A DNA stretch of 64,000 nt from Megalonaias nervosa (GCA_016617855.1 JAECUM010003650.1:1-64000), one strand, 5' to 3'. Shown: positions 25,311-37,038, counted from the first letter of the stretch. Numbers and translations: made by a program. The notes: generated by a model from the letters alone, not told the origin.

Positions 25311-28290
25311 CTAGTCGGAAAAGATAATGTCAAGCATAGATTTGTCGTTAGATTTATTGTCAACGACTTCGTCAGATGAAAAGATAATATCAAGTATAGA
25401 TTTATCGTCAGAACGACAGCACGCAAGTGCAAACGTATCTATTCCGTTTTTGCGATAACGTTTATCAAAATTACTTAATCCGCGTTTGATAATAACATCT
25501 GTTACAAGTTTATGATGATTTATTCGAATAGCCATTGCTCTTATAAAGCTAAGACCTCCATGAAGTGCGTATTTGTAATCATTAGACTCAATACATTTTT
25601 TAACAAAATCGCAAGGTAAACCTTTGGCTTTTTTGTTATTGTATTATTATCCAGCAACACGGCATACATTTTACTTAGCAATCCAATAAAGTATTTGATG
25701 ATGAGTGGGTTCATTTCGTCTTTAAACTTACCAATAACTTTTTTATATGAGTCATTATGAAAGTTACTATCGTGAGGATAATTGGAAAGATCAAACGGAT
25801 GCTTGTTATCAAAGATATCTTGATAGACGTCCTCGGTCTCTATTTCATAAACAAGCGAATCAGTATCGGTAAACAATTCTTTATTTAACAGCCACTGCCT
25901 CTTAACAAAAATTATAATGAAAATCGTACATGAGCCACTTCGACAAATCAAGTACAGAAGCTTCAACATAAATCGGCTTATTTAGTTTCAAATTTGTTTT
26001 TCATCGCTGTACCGCGACAAGATTCTCATTAAAAATTTTCATGCTGACAAAATCATCGTCTGACACAAGTTTGTTCCTGCAGTTGATATCATTAACTAGC
26101 TCTATGTTTACTCGCTTTCTAATATTTCCATTGTCTTACCAATGACGGAATTGTTCATAAGCTTAAAGAAGTTTTTTTTTTTTCAAAATCACTTTTAGCT
26201 ACAGCTGTCCTTAAAGTGTTTGATCTAATATAACCTCTCATCCAAGGCGGCGAATTGAATTTAAACACGATGAACGTTCCTCAACACAATACCAACATCT
26301 ACTGCTTGTTTTAAAATTTTGTAATGCAAAACACAATTTCGCTTGTCAAGTAAATTTGGGACGAGGTTACTTACCATAGAATTTTGTTTCGGTGATCCCA
26401 GTTCTTGTTGTTTCTGAGATAATAAACTATAGTCGATTATCATTGATTCCGCTCAGAATTGATAATCGTTGTGTAAATCGTGTAGCAAAGTATGATAGAC
26501 AAGATCAACTTCAACAAAATATGAAACATCGTCAGGTATATTTTTTCTGTCTCCGACAGGAATTGGTTAGGTTTATTCCAACGAAATCCACTTAACTGCA
26601 TTGGTTCTGACATTGCATAACCATACAGGTTATTGGCACCAAGATAAATGATGTACTTCTATGAAAGCCCTGGATTATAATCTTTCGTGTATTTATTGTT
26701 TGCTTCCGAATATTTTTTGCTATAACGCTAATACCGCCACGGTTACCTTTTTCGATAAAGTTAAACATGTCAACATCTGTTAGTAATTCTAACTCCACCT
26801 TACTAAACTTTAGCAGAGCATCCCAAGACAACCCAGGAGCAGAGTAATACCAACAAGGATTGAGGCCGTAATTGTTATAGCTTACTTTTCAAAAACTTTC
26901 AAATACATCCGGAAGCGATAACACATCCGTTTTCAAATACAAATCATGATAATCGCCAAATGTTTTGCAATCAAATTATTTCCAAATATCTTGTGCATAT
27001 TTGTACTCCTCGTCAGTTATATTTTCCCTTTGTCAGGTAAAGAAGTTTCATCAAATTTACTCGAGTCGTCGAGATACTCGTATGGAAATATTCCTTTTGT
27101 TATTAACAAGTTTGCTTTATCACGAAAACGATCTTGCAGATTATAAAACTCGCTACAGCCTTTTACCAACTCTTCTAACATTGCTGCCATAAACTGTAGG
27201 ATGTCGATAAAACGCAACTTACCTAAAGTAACTGAGATATACTTTTCAAAAATATTTGGGAAACACTTGATTACCCTATCGAGTTTTAAACGAGACGTTA
27301 TTTCAGAATCACCAAAAGCTTCTAAAATAACGTGACCGTCATATCCTGGGAAATTGTGTAGAACAACTGGAATAAAATCTGGGGCATGAAACTTTAGATT
27401 ACACTTATCGTGATCCGCTCCACTATATTGCCAGGTCAAATGACAATGATCACGTACATTTTTATTACAAGGCGCTGGTGATACATGTTCTGTGTCAAAG
27501 GCTTGTTCCCAAATATGATAAACGTTTGCTTGTTCGTGATCAGATTCCTGCTGGACCGTTAATTTTACCACTGGAACGATTCTTCATAAACGATTAAATA
27601 TATGATCAACTTCGCTGATCAACTGCTTGAGAAACCATACAGTTGGATCTTTGCCGTGATATATTTTAATCGGTTTTGAAAAACTTGGATCAATACAACA
27701 AACTATCTTATATGCGACTCCGCTTAGAATATGGTTTTGAATTGTTCTTGTACTTGACTGGATAGGATTATTTTCTGTGCCAGGCAAAGGTTGGAGTAAA
27801 CACTCAAAGTCGGCGTAAATAACAAAAGCAATTTTTAGTTTATGCTTACGATTGACAAATCGAAGAATTTTTTCATTCTCTCCCGGCATTGTTATTCGTT
27901 GTACATCATTACAGCACTGTAGATGCTTTTGTAGTTTTTCATTGTCGGAGCAGCCGTGCAAACTACGATAGCAGAAGTACTTCTTATTTTTTTGTTTACT
28001 GTACTGTTTACGAACAAGCCCGTTGAAGTTTTGATCCATACGTAATGATTTCTATAAAACAGCAGGTTTATTGTCGATTGGTAGGCCTTTTCAGAAATAT
28101 ATCTTCGATAGACGTTTTTATGCTCGTCAAGACCAAATACGTTAACTGAAATATTATTTTGCTTTTTAAACTTTGGTATTTGATTTTCTGCAACTGGAAA
28201 GTCAATATCAGCAAAATTTAATTTTGATACATGAGCAAAATACGTGTCAACAGAATCGGAGTGTTCTTTTGCCGGAAACATCGCAGAAAG
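25311..28290 (-). pseudogene. polB: Family B DNA polymerase of element A (broken)
   Basis: Replicative polymerase of the element. Pieces in order: FPVAENQIPKFKKQNNISVN and FVIYADFECL (exonuclease I region) near 28.2-27.8 kb, the Cys/His segment RDHCHLTWQYSGADHDKCNL near 27.43 kb, PGYDGHVI (exonuclease II region) near 27.33 kb, motif A remnant YLGANNLYGYAM near 26.63 kb, motif B FFKLMNNSVIGKTME near 26.15 kb, motif C FTDTDSLVYE near 25.86 kb, and KRGLSNFDKRY near the end. The catalytic Asp of motif A is Gly. At least six frame changes or stops interrupt about 990 codons. Domain order is that of Polinton-type PolB with an inserted Cys/His module. Confidence 0.85.
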
Positions 28291-28308
28291 AATGGCCTAC
28301 TGGAAGCA

Positions 28309-28313
28309 TTTTT

Positions 28314-28345
<32 letters not shown>
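28309..28345. repeat. Poly-T run beside the PolB start
   Basis: About 30 consecutive T residues at 28315-28345, interrupting the region just 5' of PolB. It could be a retroposon tail or slippage expansion. Confidence 0.7.
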
Positions 28346-28348
<3 letters not shown>

Positions 28349-28369
28349 TTAATACAGCATTTTTTGTTT

Positions 28370-28815
28370 ATATGTTTTGTGGCAGGTCAATATATGCACT
28401 ACCGCGTAAATAAAATTTCAGTAACCATCTCAAACTTCCAACTAGAACCTGATTCGGTGAATTCTTCTATTTTTTCCAAATTTCCTGGTGCATTTTATCA
28501 GCCAGCAACGAAAGATTAGTTCCAAGCAAAACAAGCTTGGATTTTGCACTAATAAAAGGATCTGCAATTTCCTGGTCAGTCGACTCTTCTGTCACAAGTA
28601 GCTTTGAGAATATAACGTGATACTGTACTAGGATTTTCTAACCCTTATGTTTTTCAAGTTCACGTTTTATAGTTGGTTCTAACAAATGAAACAGATTTAT
28701 AGATGTGAAATTTGAGAGAAAATTGATAGCTGTTTTCAAATCTTGCAAAAGCAGTAGCTATTTTAATAGGTTCTCCTATAAGGCTCCTTTTTGCTATATC
28801 ACGTAAATTCAGCAT
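28370..28815 (-). pseudogene. Small gene upstream of PolB in element A, unrecognised
   Basis: ATG at 28815 opens MLNLRDIAKRSLIGEPIKIA, followed by stops and frame changes. Pieces in other frames (ENPSTVSRYILKA and FISAKSKLVLLG) continue to about 28.4 kb. It would have encoded a protein of about 145 residues directly upstream of PolB. No domain recognised. Confidence 0.35.
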
Positions 28816-28891
28816 TGTTGTATACTATACTATCAAATGTCTAATTGAGTGTTCAACAGGTATTTTATTTATAGCGCACTGCACTATACAC

Positions 28892-29739
28892 TTGCCGAAT
28901 GCTAAAGCAAAATACATACAATTAGAGATGAGAATTACCTGTTATATAATGACAAGTGCAAGCGAGCAGGAGTATTATTATATTCACCCTAAATACAACT
29001 CGTACGCAGGAAATATGTTAGGGTCGATAATACACGTCAAATACGGACAGCCGTTTGGTAAAGCAACACCAGCTTGTTACAAGATTAGAGTTAAACGTGA
29101 TAATGATGAGCGAACTGAAATACTAAGGAAAGATTTTATTTACTCGTTGTTTTGTGATGCAATTTCAGAAGGAAAACGAGTGTATCGTATTAATGGTGCG
29201 GTTACCGATGATAATATTGCAAACTTGTCTTTGCAAGATGAGTTTCAACCACATCCGATGTGTGATCTTTACAAATCCTCTGCCAAAGGAATTGTAAGAA
29301 ACAGAAAAACAAAAAAGTGCTGGGTAATTTACATAACAGAGGATATCTCATGATAGGAGTTAGAGAAACACGAACCGATCAAGTAAAATATTATAGCCAT
29401 CGATTTGTTTATGAAGTTTTCAACGGACTAATACCAGATGGTTTAGTAATAGAGCACATCAACATTAAAACCGACAATCGTCTAGAAAATCCAGAACTAG
29501 TTACCCAGCGAGAAAATGAAAGAAAAGGACAATGTGGTAGTATCAATATTAGATGCGCGGCTAAACCTATCATTGTGGTAAATACTATAACTGATGAGGA
29601 GCTGAAATTCAAATCAATTTCATCTGATGCTAAATATGATAAAATAAATCCAACTGTCAAAAGATCTGCTGATGGTGTTACAAGTTTGGCAACATCACCA
29701 TCAACCTTTGACAAAATTGCTTTATGGTATGACAACTAA
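28892..29739 (+). pseudogene. HNH endonuclease with NUMOD1-like tail (one frameshift)
   Basis: Two overlapping frames, 28892-29353 and 29317-29739, probably one gene. The likely start is an ATG at 28892 or the internal one near 28949 (MTSASEQEYYYIHP). The frame breaks at an AAAAAA run near 29315. The second part has GYLMIGVRETRTDQ, then FVYEVFNGLIPDGLVIEHIN and DNRLENPELVTQRENERK, the HNH_3 core with its His-Asn pair. The C-terminus PIIVVNTITDEELKFKSISS resembles NUMOD1. Expected role: site-specific DNA cleavage as in homing endonucleases. It is transcribed opposite to PolB and integrase. Confidence 0.7.
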
Positions 29740-29811
29740 ACTTATTGTAATATTTTCGCAAGCTCATATCGACTAATACAGCTATAGCACCACAACATGA
29801 TAGCATCTCCA

Positions 29812-29984
29812 TCATATGTTATATAACAAACACTTTTCTTGTAATTCTTCTTTTTCCGATTCGGTTAGTAGCACGTTATCAGGTCCGTTGTCTACCAGAA
29901 GAAGATTAATAAAAATATTTTCATCACTGATGAGTCACTGATGAAGCATTTACGAACAGCTTCTTTAAACTCGAGATGATTCAT
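29812..29984 (-). pseudogene. Small minus-strand gene remnant in element A
   Basis: ATG at 29984 (MNHLEFKEAVRKCFISD), then a frame change near 29925 into NIFINLLLVDNGPDNVLLTE and a stop near 29812. About 55-60 residues. Unrecognised. Convergent with the HNH gene. Confidence 0.3.
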
Positions 29985-30044
29985 ACTTTTTGCTTTTTAA
30001 TATCTTATCTTATCCGTTATTATATTTAGATTTTACAAAATTAT

Positions 30045-30498
30045 ATGAGCCTTCTCAAAAAACTAAAGTATCTTTTTGATGACTCATTAACACCAGCAGA
30101 CGTCAGCGAAGATGATGTCGACGACGTGAGTCGTCACAGCGAAACTGACGTTATCGAACACGATGCCAACGCCATCGAAGATGATGCCAACGAAACTGAA
30201 GTCGCCGCGACAGCTTTGTGGCATAAAAAAGAATGGAAGGCCGACAACCGGTCGATATAACGTAAAATGTCATATCACAAAAATAGTGAAATTTAATTTT
30301 CCAGAAGATGAAAATCAGTTGTTTTGGCAGCTAATAAAACCGTTCTTAAACATAAAAATTCGAAACCGACAGAAAAATATTAAATTCGATTTTATATTTG
30401 TCATGATCTTAAATCTGATGACGATTTCTGACGATCGCCAACAGCATTTAATATCATTGTGTAAACCCGTAAAATGTAAATCTGTCTTACGCAATTAA
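30045..30498 (+). pseudogene. Acidic small protein of element A
   Basis: ATG at 30045 (MSLLKKLKYLFDDSLTPADV) opens a strongly acidic stretch rich in Asp and Glu to 30260. An overlapping frame continues to 30498 with NVKCHITKIVKFNFPEDENQ, which suggests a frameshifted C-terminal part. It lies between the integrase tail and the HNH gene on the opposite strand to the integrase. No family recognised. Confidence 0.4.
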
Positions 30499-30517
30499 GA
30501 AAAAACCTACAAAAACA

Positions 30518-31365
30518 TTATTTCACAATATTAAGCTCGTTTAGCTCCTTGGTTGGTATCCAACTATTAAATGTATCGCTATACCCGCGCCACTTGACAA
30601 GGTTTTTATTGCCATGCTTTCTCATTACTCGTTTGATAACGAAAACATCTTATTCACTTTTCTGTAGTTTCTGTTCGTAAAACTGCCAATCACTGGTTCC
30701 CCGACTAGATTCTTTAGCGCGTACGTTACAGGTATTGTTAAAAGTATTTTATCAACTACAAATACTTCTTCACTTCAGTTTGGAGTAAATCTTTTTTCAA
30801 ATACCTTCTTTGTCAGAGAAATTCGGACTCGATCAACGACTTTAAATTTGTGCCGCCAATACATGTTTTCGTTTGCAAGAATCGGGTTTTTAATTAGTAG
30901 TAGTTCGATGTTTTGTGTTATTGTATTTGTCAACAATCTATGGAAGATCATCAATATACCTGTTCGTGTTTTTAGCTGTCAAACGTTTATGGATAAACTC
31001 TTTTTGTGTACGATTAAATCTTTCGACAACGCTTTTTCCCTCGTTTACTGTAACATATTTTGTTTATGTTATTTTGTTCCAAAAATGCTTAAAGCTTTTA
31101 TTAAAAACGTTTGCTGCGTGATCAGTCCAAATTTTATTTGGTCGCCTTTCCGCGCTAACGATAATTTGTTTTAGTGCATCTGTTATCGATGCTCTTGTTT
31201 TATCGTATTTGCTGAAAACATCAAGTATTTTTCTGAGCGCCATCAGAGTCAACATTAAACTGAGCAAGATTTGAGACATCTACTAAATCTGTTGCAAAGA
31301 TATCATCAACGGCATTAGCGACTACCTTACGTCGCGGAAACTTATTTTTTAGGTTTGTGTAGTTC
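30518..31365 (-). pseudogene. int: Retroviral-type (Polinton) integrase of element A, broken
   Basis: DDE integrase that would insert the linear element DNA. The N-terminal zinc module is not seen. KFPRRKVVANAVDD begins just beyond and partly overlapping the end of the PLA2-like gene in another frame. The three catalytic positions are visible: Asp in ATDLVDV near 31285, Asp in WTDHAANVF near 31120, Glu in VERFNRT near 31020. A chromodomain-like tail with VKWRGYSDTFNSWIPTKELN ends at 30518. Several frame changes and stops separate the pieces. Confidence 0.8.
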
Positions 31366-31833
31366 TGATGCAAGCGATTGCATGCTATCATCATACAATG
31401 CTCTACGGAGACCGAGTTTATATTTTGCTCTAATTAATCCCCGCACTAGCTTTCTATCAAACCGTTCTCGCATATTTGCAGGTTCCATATTGCGTAGTTC
31501 GTCGATCATTATCCTATCGCAGCCAGGCTTTTCTTGTTCGTTATCGCGATAACAGATGTCATGTCGCATTGCTATCGCATCAACGTGATTATAAGGCTCT
31601 TGTGCTGGTAATGGATTATCGTTTTTGACCAGTTGTTTATCTAGCGGATGATATGTCAAAGTGTATTTGTGACCAGGCAATATCCAACCTCCACTCGGTT
31701 TCGGTAATTTTCCATTAAATTTATGGATATCCATTCCATAACCAATCACTTCACAGTGATTGCAGGATTGACAGTACGTAACAATTTTATCTGGTTCGAT
31801 GCAAAGATCCTTATCACAACCACAAATGCACAT
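31342..31833 (-). CDS. Phospholipase A2-like protein of element A
   Basis: Intact frame of 163 codons. N-terminus has CICGC and CQSCNHC, a possible zinc ribbon (residues 2-27). Then WILPGHKYTLTYHPLDKQ (about 51-68) and AIAMRHDICYRDNEQEKPG (about 86-104) match the PLA2 fold found in parvovirus VP1 and in Polinton/adintovirus proteins, where it breaches membranes during entry. The HD catalytic pair is present (near 31555). The Gly-rich calcium-loop segment expected before HPLDKQ reads LTYH, so Ca binding may be lost. The basic C-terminus overlaps the integrase start in another frame. Ends at a TAA at 31342. Confidence 0.75.
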   Translation of the reverse strand: MCICGCDKDLCIEPDKIVTYCQSCNHCEVIGYGMDIHKFNGKLPKPSGGWILPGHKYTLTYHPLDKQLVKNDNPLPAQEPYNHVDAIAMRHDICYRDNEQEKPGCDRIMIDELRNMEPANMRERFDRKLVRGLIRAKYKLGLRRALYDDSMQSLASELHKPKK

Positions 31834-32220
31834 CGTTTTGTTTTTTTAATCGTCGACAAAAATAACTCCCATGACGTTGTCAGGGATTCCAGATCCCGAC
31901 GTCATGAAGCTGGCGTCAACGACAAAGTCGTCAACGGCGTTTCAGCCACTTGTTTGCCTGGCATTGCCAGGAATATGCTTTTCTTTCAATCGCAAACTGC
32001 ACAAATACTATTTAGCATCATTATGTTGTTTTTCGATTTTTTTTCAGTTCGCTCGTCATGTTAGGCGTTTTAGTTTTGCATTTGAGGCAATATGTTGTTG
32101 ATTGTGACATTGTTATACTTGATTGTCACACACAATTATTCGTCGGCGATTTTTATCTCTGACCTCGTCGCGTTAGGTCATCGTTGTTTTTACTCGAATA
32201 CCTATCGAATTGTAAAATAA
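31834..32220. other. Gap between PLA2-like and protease genes
   Basis: No supported gene. It contains several copies of GACGTC/GTCGTC-like words, including TCCCGACGTCATGAAG. A short minus frame reads SFMTSGSGIPDNVMGVIFVD, unrecognised. Confidence 0.3.
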
Positions 32221-32223
32221 ACG

Positions 32224-32590
32224 TTAGAAGACTAAGATCTCGGAGTTCTCACTCCGGGACATCTGTAGGACAAACATAATACAATAATATCCACAAGCGG
32301 ATGTTCCAACCGGCTGTAGTTGATTAAATGAGCAATTTTTTTATTAAAATATTTTACAAGTATATTTTTTATAAGATCACTCGGCGGAAGTCCGAACGAA
32401 TCAAAATAATTATTATTGTAAACAGCAACCCAGTGAGTGCCGGATCCATCATTAAAGTTTTGCATATTTACAATACACGAACCACCTGCTGGTATATTAC
32501 CTAAATCATCTTTGGAATATACTCCACGAGTCCTTTTTCACCGACTTTGTCGTCGAATTTTAAATTTTCATGTGTATCAAAATTACTCAA
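32224..32590 (-). pseudogene. Adenain-like cysteine protease of element A, frameshifted
   Basis: Capsid maturation protease (adenovirus protease family). GGSCIVNMQNFNDGSGTHWV carries the catalytic His, YFDSFGLPPSDL the acidic residue, and after a frame change near 32290 TSACGYYCIMFVLQMS carries the catalytic Cys. It ends at 32224. The N-terminus (near LPLSNFDTHENL, 32590) is in another frame. Located between capsid genes and PLA2 as is usual in this element type. All three catalytic residues survive although the frame does not. Confidence 0.8.
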
Positions 32591-32830
32591 CGGCAAGTTA
32601 CTCAACGGCGACTGGTCCCTTGTAGTCTTTCCACGTCCGATTCCTAACAGATTCGGAATTAGACTGCCGGCTAACCCCTCTAAAAGTGAAGCGAAAGGAA
32701 TAATTTCTCCTTGTTTTGTCTTTGGCGCCCGCTAATGCTTTACCGTTTTCTTTTTTCTTTCGACGACTTTGTCGTTCTTGACGATCTTGTTTTCCTCGAA
32801 GACTTTGTCGTTGGCACTGGCATTTTATTT
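32590..32830 (-). pseudogene. Small basic/hydrophobic protein remnant upstream of the protease
   Basis: Frame begins with NDKVVERKKK and continues, after a stop, to IIPFASLLEGLAGSLIPNLL. Basic head plus hydrophobic glycine-rich segment is the pattern of the small adenovirus pVI/pX-like proteins that Polintons encode next to the protease. It may have been the N-terminal part of the protease gene or a separate protein. Confidence 0.4.
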
Positions 32831-32935
32831 TTTAGTGTTACATAAAATTACATCAACGATAGATTTGTTTGATACCGTTTCCGGATACTGTTCTTCTTTT
32901 GTCTCCTGATACTGCCACTGATGCTGCTGCTAGTC

Positions 32936-33277
32936 CTAGTGTTCCTTGACAGGTATTGCGCTACCTACTACAGAAAATGCTCGCCCAAGAAAACCACCGT
33001 GTTTTGACAACGCAGTTACTTGTGCAGCGGACAGCTTATGAACAAACGCTTTTCCTTCGATAGCTTTGCGATTGAGCTTATTGATTTGTTGTTGTGTCAA
33101 CATTACTTTTATTGCTGTTTTATTTGTTGTTGTTGTTGCCTTCGATTCAGTCGTAGGATACAACGTCTCCGGAGTTATCTTTAAGGAAACAGAATTGCAT
33201 TTAGAAACAGCTTCTGATAATTTTTCAACCTGACCGGACGTTAGGTATATTTCTCTGGTTTTGTATTCGGTTTTCAT
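32936..33277 (-). CDS. Small capsid-associated protein with GGFLG motif (element A)
   Basis: Open frame of 113 codons from an ATG at 33277. Two related halves, YLTSGQVEKLSEAVSK and LTQQQINKLNRKAIEGK, each an LTxxQxxKL unit, are followed by KHGGFLGRAFSVVG. This layout is common in Polinton/adintovirus small proteins thought to be minor capsid or core components. GGFL-type sites resemble adenain cleavage sites (inference). Directly downstream of the major capsid gene. Confidence 0.6.
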   Translation of the reverse strand: MKTEYKTREIYLTSGQVEKLSEAVSKCNSVSLKITPETLYPTTESKATTTTNKTAIKVMLTQQQINKLNRKAIEGKAFVHKLSAAQVTALSKHGGFLGRAFSVVGSAIPVKEH

Positions 33278-33296
33278 TATATTTTATTTTGTTAGA

Positions 33297-34777
33297 TTAA
33301 ACTTGTACCGTCATCCTACCTTTTACCGAGACAATCGTCAAGAACCGGTCGCTAAACACAAGCGCAAATACATTAAACGGAACTGGAACTCCTCCGAGCG
33401 TCCAAGTTATTTCTTTTTCTGCGATTGAATTAATCAATCGTTCGCAGTGTTTAATACGTCGAAGAAAATTATCGGATAAAGAGTACGAAATTCTTCAGTA
33501 TTAATCTGTGATCCTCTGTCAGCGTCTTGATATTTTTGCATATACCAGCTCGTAACATTTTTACCAGCGTTGGCTGTAAAATTACATTCAAACGCTCGTT
33601 CTGGGTATTGTTTAGAGTTTATTCTGACATATATTCTTCTAACGTCAGCATTATCCAAAACGGCGTTATTTTGTAGTTGGTTACAAGTCGCGCTGTTTGC
33701 TGAAAAACAACAAATATGTGCTTTGGCAATTGTTCACTTGGAGTCACTGTGATACGCCACGTGTAGTAGGTTGCTTTAGGAACACTTGTTTGATATATTT
33801 TATGCTGGAGAAAATAAAACTTTTTTTATATCATTCCAAAATTGCATTAATCTCTATTGACTTAGCCATCGGTGGAACAATTCGAGGCATCCACAGCGCT
33901 AATTTTGTAATCACAAATTTTGCATCCGCTCCAACAACACGAATAAGACAATTAGTGTGTGTTTCAATCCTCGAAATACTTTATGGTAGTAGTGACAAAA
34001 TCAAAATATTGTGCATAACGGCAACATCGTTATTATTTGTTGTGATTTCGCCGCAAGCACTTTTTGTTTGGCATATCCCTCGTTATACCTATTATTTCTT
34101 AAATCAAATGCATTATTGACATGATCTAACACTGCACCGCCATCTGCGGCTGCAGCTGGTGCTGTCACACCCAAATTATTGCAAGCGGCAGAAAGTGAAA
34201 TTCTTGTGGCGTCTGCATTAGTGACTGCAGATGGTGCGGATACATCAAAACTATGAACATGAGCAATAAGAAAATCTCTAACAATCACAGCATTTGCAGC
34301 AGCGTCAGAACCAGGTATAATAATATTATTTGAGAAATACTCGCCTGATATAGCTGAAACAAGTGCTGTATCTTTAAACCACATCATATTTGTTGCGATT
34401 GATCTCGAATAATCATCGCTAAATGAAACAATGTTTAATATAGTACATACAACTGGTAACCAATTATCAATGTCCTCAAACGGTTTGATTTGCTAGTTGA
34501 TATCGTGACTTTTAAACAAACTCCAGCCATTGTTTACAAGTGCAACTTCTGTGCCTGGTGCGATATCACCATCAGCTGCTGTTAATATCTTAACACGAAC
34601 TTTCAGCATCGCCTTGTGCGACAATAAAAACACATCCTCGTCTCTGGTATTAAAATATTTTGGACCAGCATTATTTGGTTCTTTCGAGTTATCGTCGAGA
34701 TATTCGATATACTAGAATTCTGTTGTATTTTCGGTATCATATTCTTCACCAAAACCAAGATAATTTTTAGCTGACCT
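33297..34777 (-). pseudogene. Major capsid protein (double jelly-roll) of element A, broken
   Basis: Homologous along its length to the element B gene at 62780 onward. Pieces include NNGWSLFKSHDIN, SFSDDYSRSIATNMMWFKDT (34001-34387 is the longest open part) and ADVRRIYVRINSKQYPERAF (33434-33658), ending MTVQV at 33297. The position corresponding to the element B start codon reads AGG instead of ATG (34775-34777). Stops and frame changes are present near 34480, 34690, 33990 and 33435. The product would be the hexon-like shell protein. Confidence 0.8.
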
Positions 34778-34811
34778 TTTTTAAAAATTTTACAATGACC
34801 ACACAAAATTG

Positions 34812-35189
34812 CTAAATTTGGGGTAAATCTAATTTTAGTCTTGTTTTATTTAGTAACTTACGCACAACCTCTTCACCACGTGGTGATAGTAATTTGTTTG
34901 TTGTAGCTATCATAGATCGTTCTGTTTCTTTTGTTGGTGCAATATCTGATATTGCTTGTTTTATTTCCGCCGCGGAAACCGGTGGTTTCTAACCTTTGAT
35001 TTTATCACCAATCTTTTGTCCGACTGCGGTGCCTGCAGCAGATGCTGCTCCTGTCACAAAAGCTTGATCCACGTCAATTACAATTGGTGCTATATTACTA
35101 ACTCCCGGTAAAAATTCAGTAACTTTTGTAAATATATTTCCCAGAAATCAACCTACAATCGTTCTTCGATAAACTATTTTTTGTCTCAT
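34812..35189 (-). pseudogene. Small capsid-associated protein, counterpart of the 62.4 kb gene (element A)
   Basis: ATG at 35189 (MRQKIVYRRTIVG), one in-frame stop at codon 14, then FLGNIFTKVTEFLPGV, GAASAAGTAVGQKIGDKIKG and, after another stop, APTKETERSMIATTNKLLSP. It aligns with the open element B gene. Alanine/glycine-rich hydrophobic centre between basic ends; possible pVI-like role (inference). Confidence 0.6.
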
Positions 35190-35245
35190 TGTATTATTTA
35201 ATATCCTGTATAAAATATAGGCTTACAAAATTGATTTTGCAACGA

Positions 35246-36009
35246 TTATGTCGTCGATGATGACTTACGACATTTACACGTAAGAATAAGTAATACAGTT
35301 TCGTTGTTAAAATCTAGTTGTTGCCCTGATTTGTCTGTTAGTTGCATTGTTATAGTTGTTATCTGGTTTTCGGGATTAATCGGATAGCATATTAATAGTC
35401 GAGAAGTAATTTGCATTAATAACCCAGGCGGAACATGTGGCGAATAACTATAGATGGTTTGTCCTTGGCTTCCTAACGCTGATTAAGATCCTGATGCAAA
35501 AGAACAATTGATTAAAATCGTATTTACTTCTGTTATGTTAACAGGTAAATATCCATCATATGATATCCTTTGTTCTGCAACACTGCCATATCGTTGATGA
35601 TTAAATCCAATAACGGTGCGATACTAGTCGCTGGTGAAAAGTCGATTATTAATTATATTTTAACGTGATTCTAACTCGTAGTGTATTATAGTTTGGAGTT
35701 AGCTCAAAATTGTCTGCAACACCTCCATTTTTATATTAGTTCTTTAATCGTTTAATTAAGATCAGTTACGTTATGCGCTCCTTGTGGTATTTTGATCGAT
35801 ACCCACGCGCCAGGATTAAATGTAAAGTCGTCGTTGACGTTTGTTTTCACATTTGCCATAGAATGCCATACAGTAGCAGAAATCAATCCAATTTCATACT
35901 GTTTACCAGGATCTTGTATTATTGATGGATTACAGTAGGCAGAAAAATTTGCGCTGTCAGTCGTTGTTTGTGATGAATCGAGCAATAATGTTGTCGACGT
36001 TAGTGACAT
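35246..36009 (-). pseudogene. Penton-like minor capsid protein (single jelly-roll) of element A
   Basis: ATG at 36009, 85 open codons with TTLLLDSSQTTTDSANFSAY and KQYEIGLISATVWHSMANV, then stops. Later pieces LPVNITEVNTILINCSFASG and YSPHVPPGLLMQI, and ITTITMQLTDKSGQQLDFNN, match the element B gene and the Polinton minor capsid family. At least three lesions. Confidence 0.75.
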
Positions 36010-36022
36010 TATATTTATCTTG

Positions 36023-37007
36023 TTAGATCATTTTCGCGATAAGATCGCGATGTAAAATTTTGTATTCCTGTGATGTTAGTAATCCACTTGATCGAAGATG
36101 ATCTAATATATCAATAATTTCATTGTCAATTTCCATCCTTTCATTACCAGCTTCTTTTGATGATATCAGCAACAACTGTCGGTCAACAATTTCAGCTTTG
36201 ACGTAAATACTCGAACACCAAAACCGAGTTTTATATCTTCCGTATTTTTACTGCGATCTGTATCATTTCTTTTAAATAAGCTATAAAAACTCCAACCTTT
36301 TCCAAAATCTCCATCTCTTACTCTAGTCATAGTAACAGTATCAAACATAACTGTAGCTATAACACCTCTAAGCATCATTGGGTAGTGTATTTTCATCTGG
36401 ACAACATCTTCTTCGTATTTGATAACATCGCCATAGTTATGCCCATATACCATGAAATAATGTTTTCTAACATGGCTAAAAATTCTTGATGTTTAACAGA
36501 ATCCTATTTTTAATATCATCAAGGTCATCAAATTTTCTCTCCATTGGAACTTTGTCAATAAAATTTTCATATTCGTTTTGGGATATTATTTTTTTAGCGT
36601 TTTATATAATTTTCTCAAATTTTTTTCCTCAATGTCTTTGTTGTAATCCTCAATAGATGGCTGGGTTGGATCAATTATTCCCTGCTGTAGTTTAATCAGT
36701 TCCGACACAACTTTTTGAACTTCACTCTTTTCAACAATTTTTTTCTGCAATTTTTTCTGACTCACCTTTCTGTTGTTCTTTAAACTGTCCTAACAAACCT
36801 TTATCTTGTAATTTGTTTAGTTCTTCTGAAGATGCTGTATATATCTCTGGTTGTTTGCCAAGTACTGCTTCGGTAACTGGCCTAAAAAACCTGGCAGTTT
36901 CTTCTGCGGCAGCTATGTCCACGCCTAGCTTCTTCCACCTTTTTCTTAAAAGCAGCTTGAGATTCATCAAATTTCTTCATTACTTCAACGTTTTGATGAT
37001 AATCCAT
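36023..37007 (-). pseudogene. Coiled-coil structural protein of element A, heavily broken
   Basis: ATG at 37007; charged helical N-terminus (KKFDESQAALKKK), ALGKQPE-like VLGKQPEIYT segment near 36860, an open middle part at 36166-36453 with VQMKIHYPMMLRGVIATVMF, and a C-terminus LTSQEYKILHRDL ending at 36023. Counterpart of 60328-61495 in element B. Many frame changes. Conserved unknown of Polinton capsid clusters. Confidence 0.55.
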
Positions 37008-37038
37008 TGTTATTTATTATTCGCTTTATGAAATTCAC

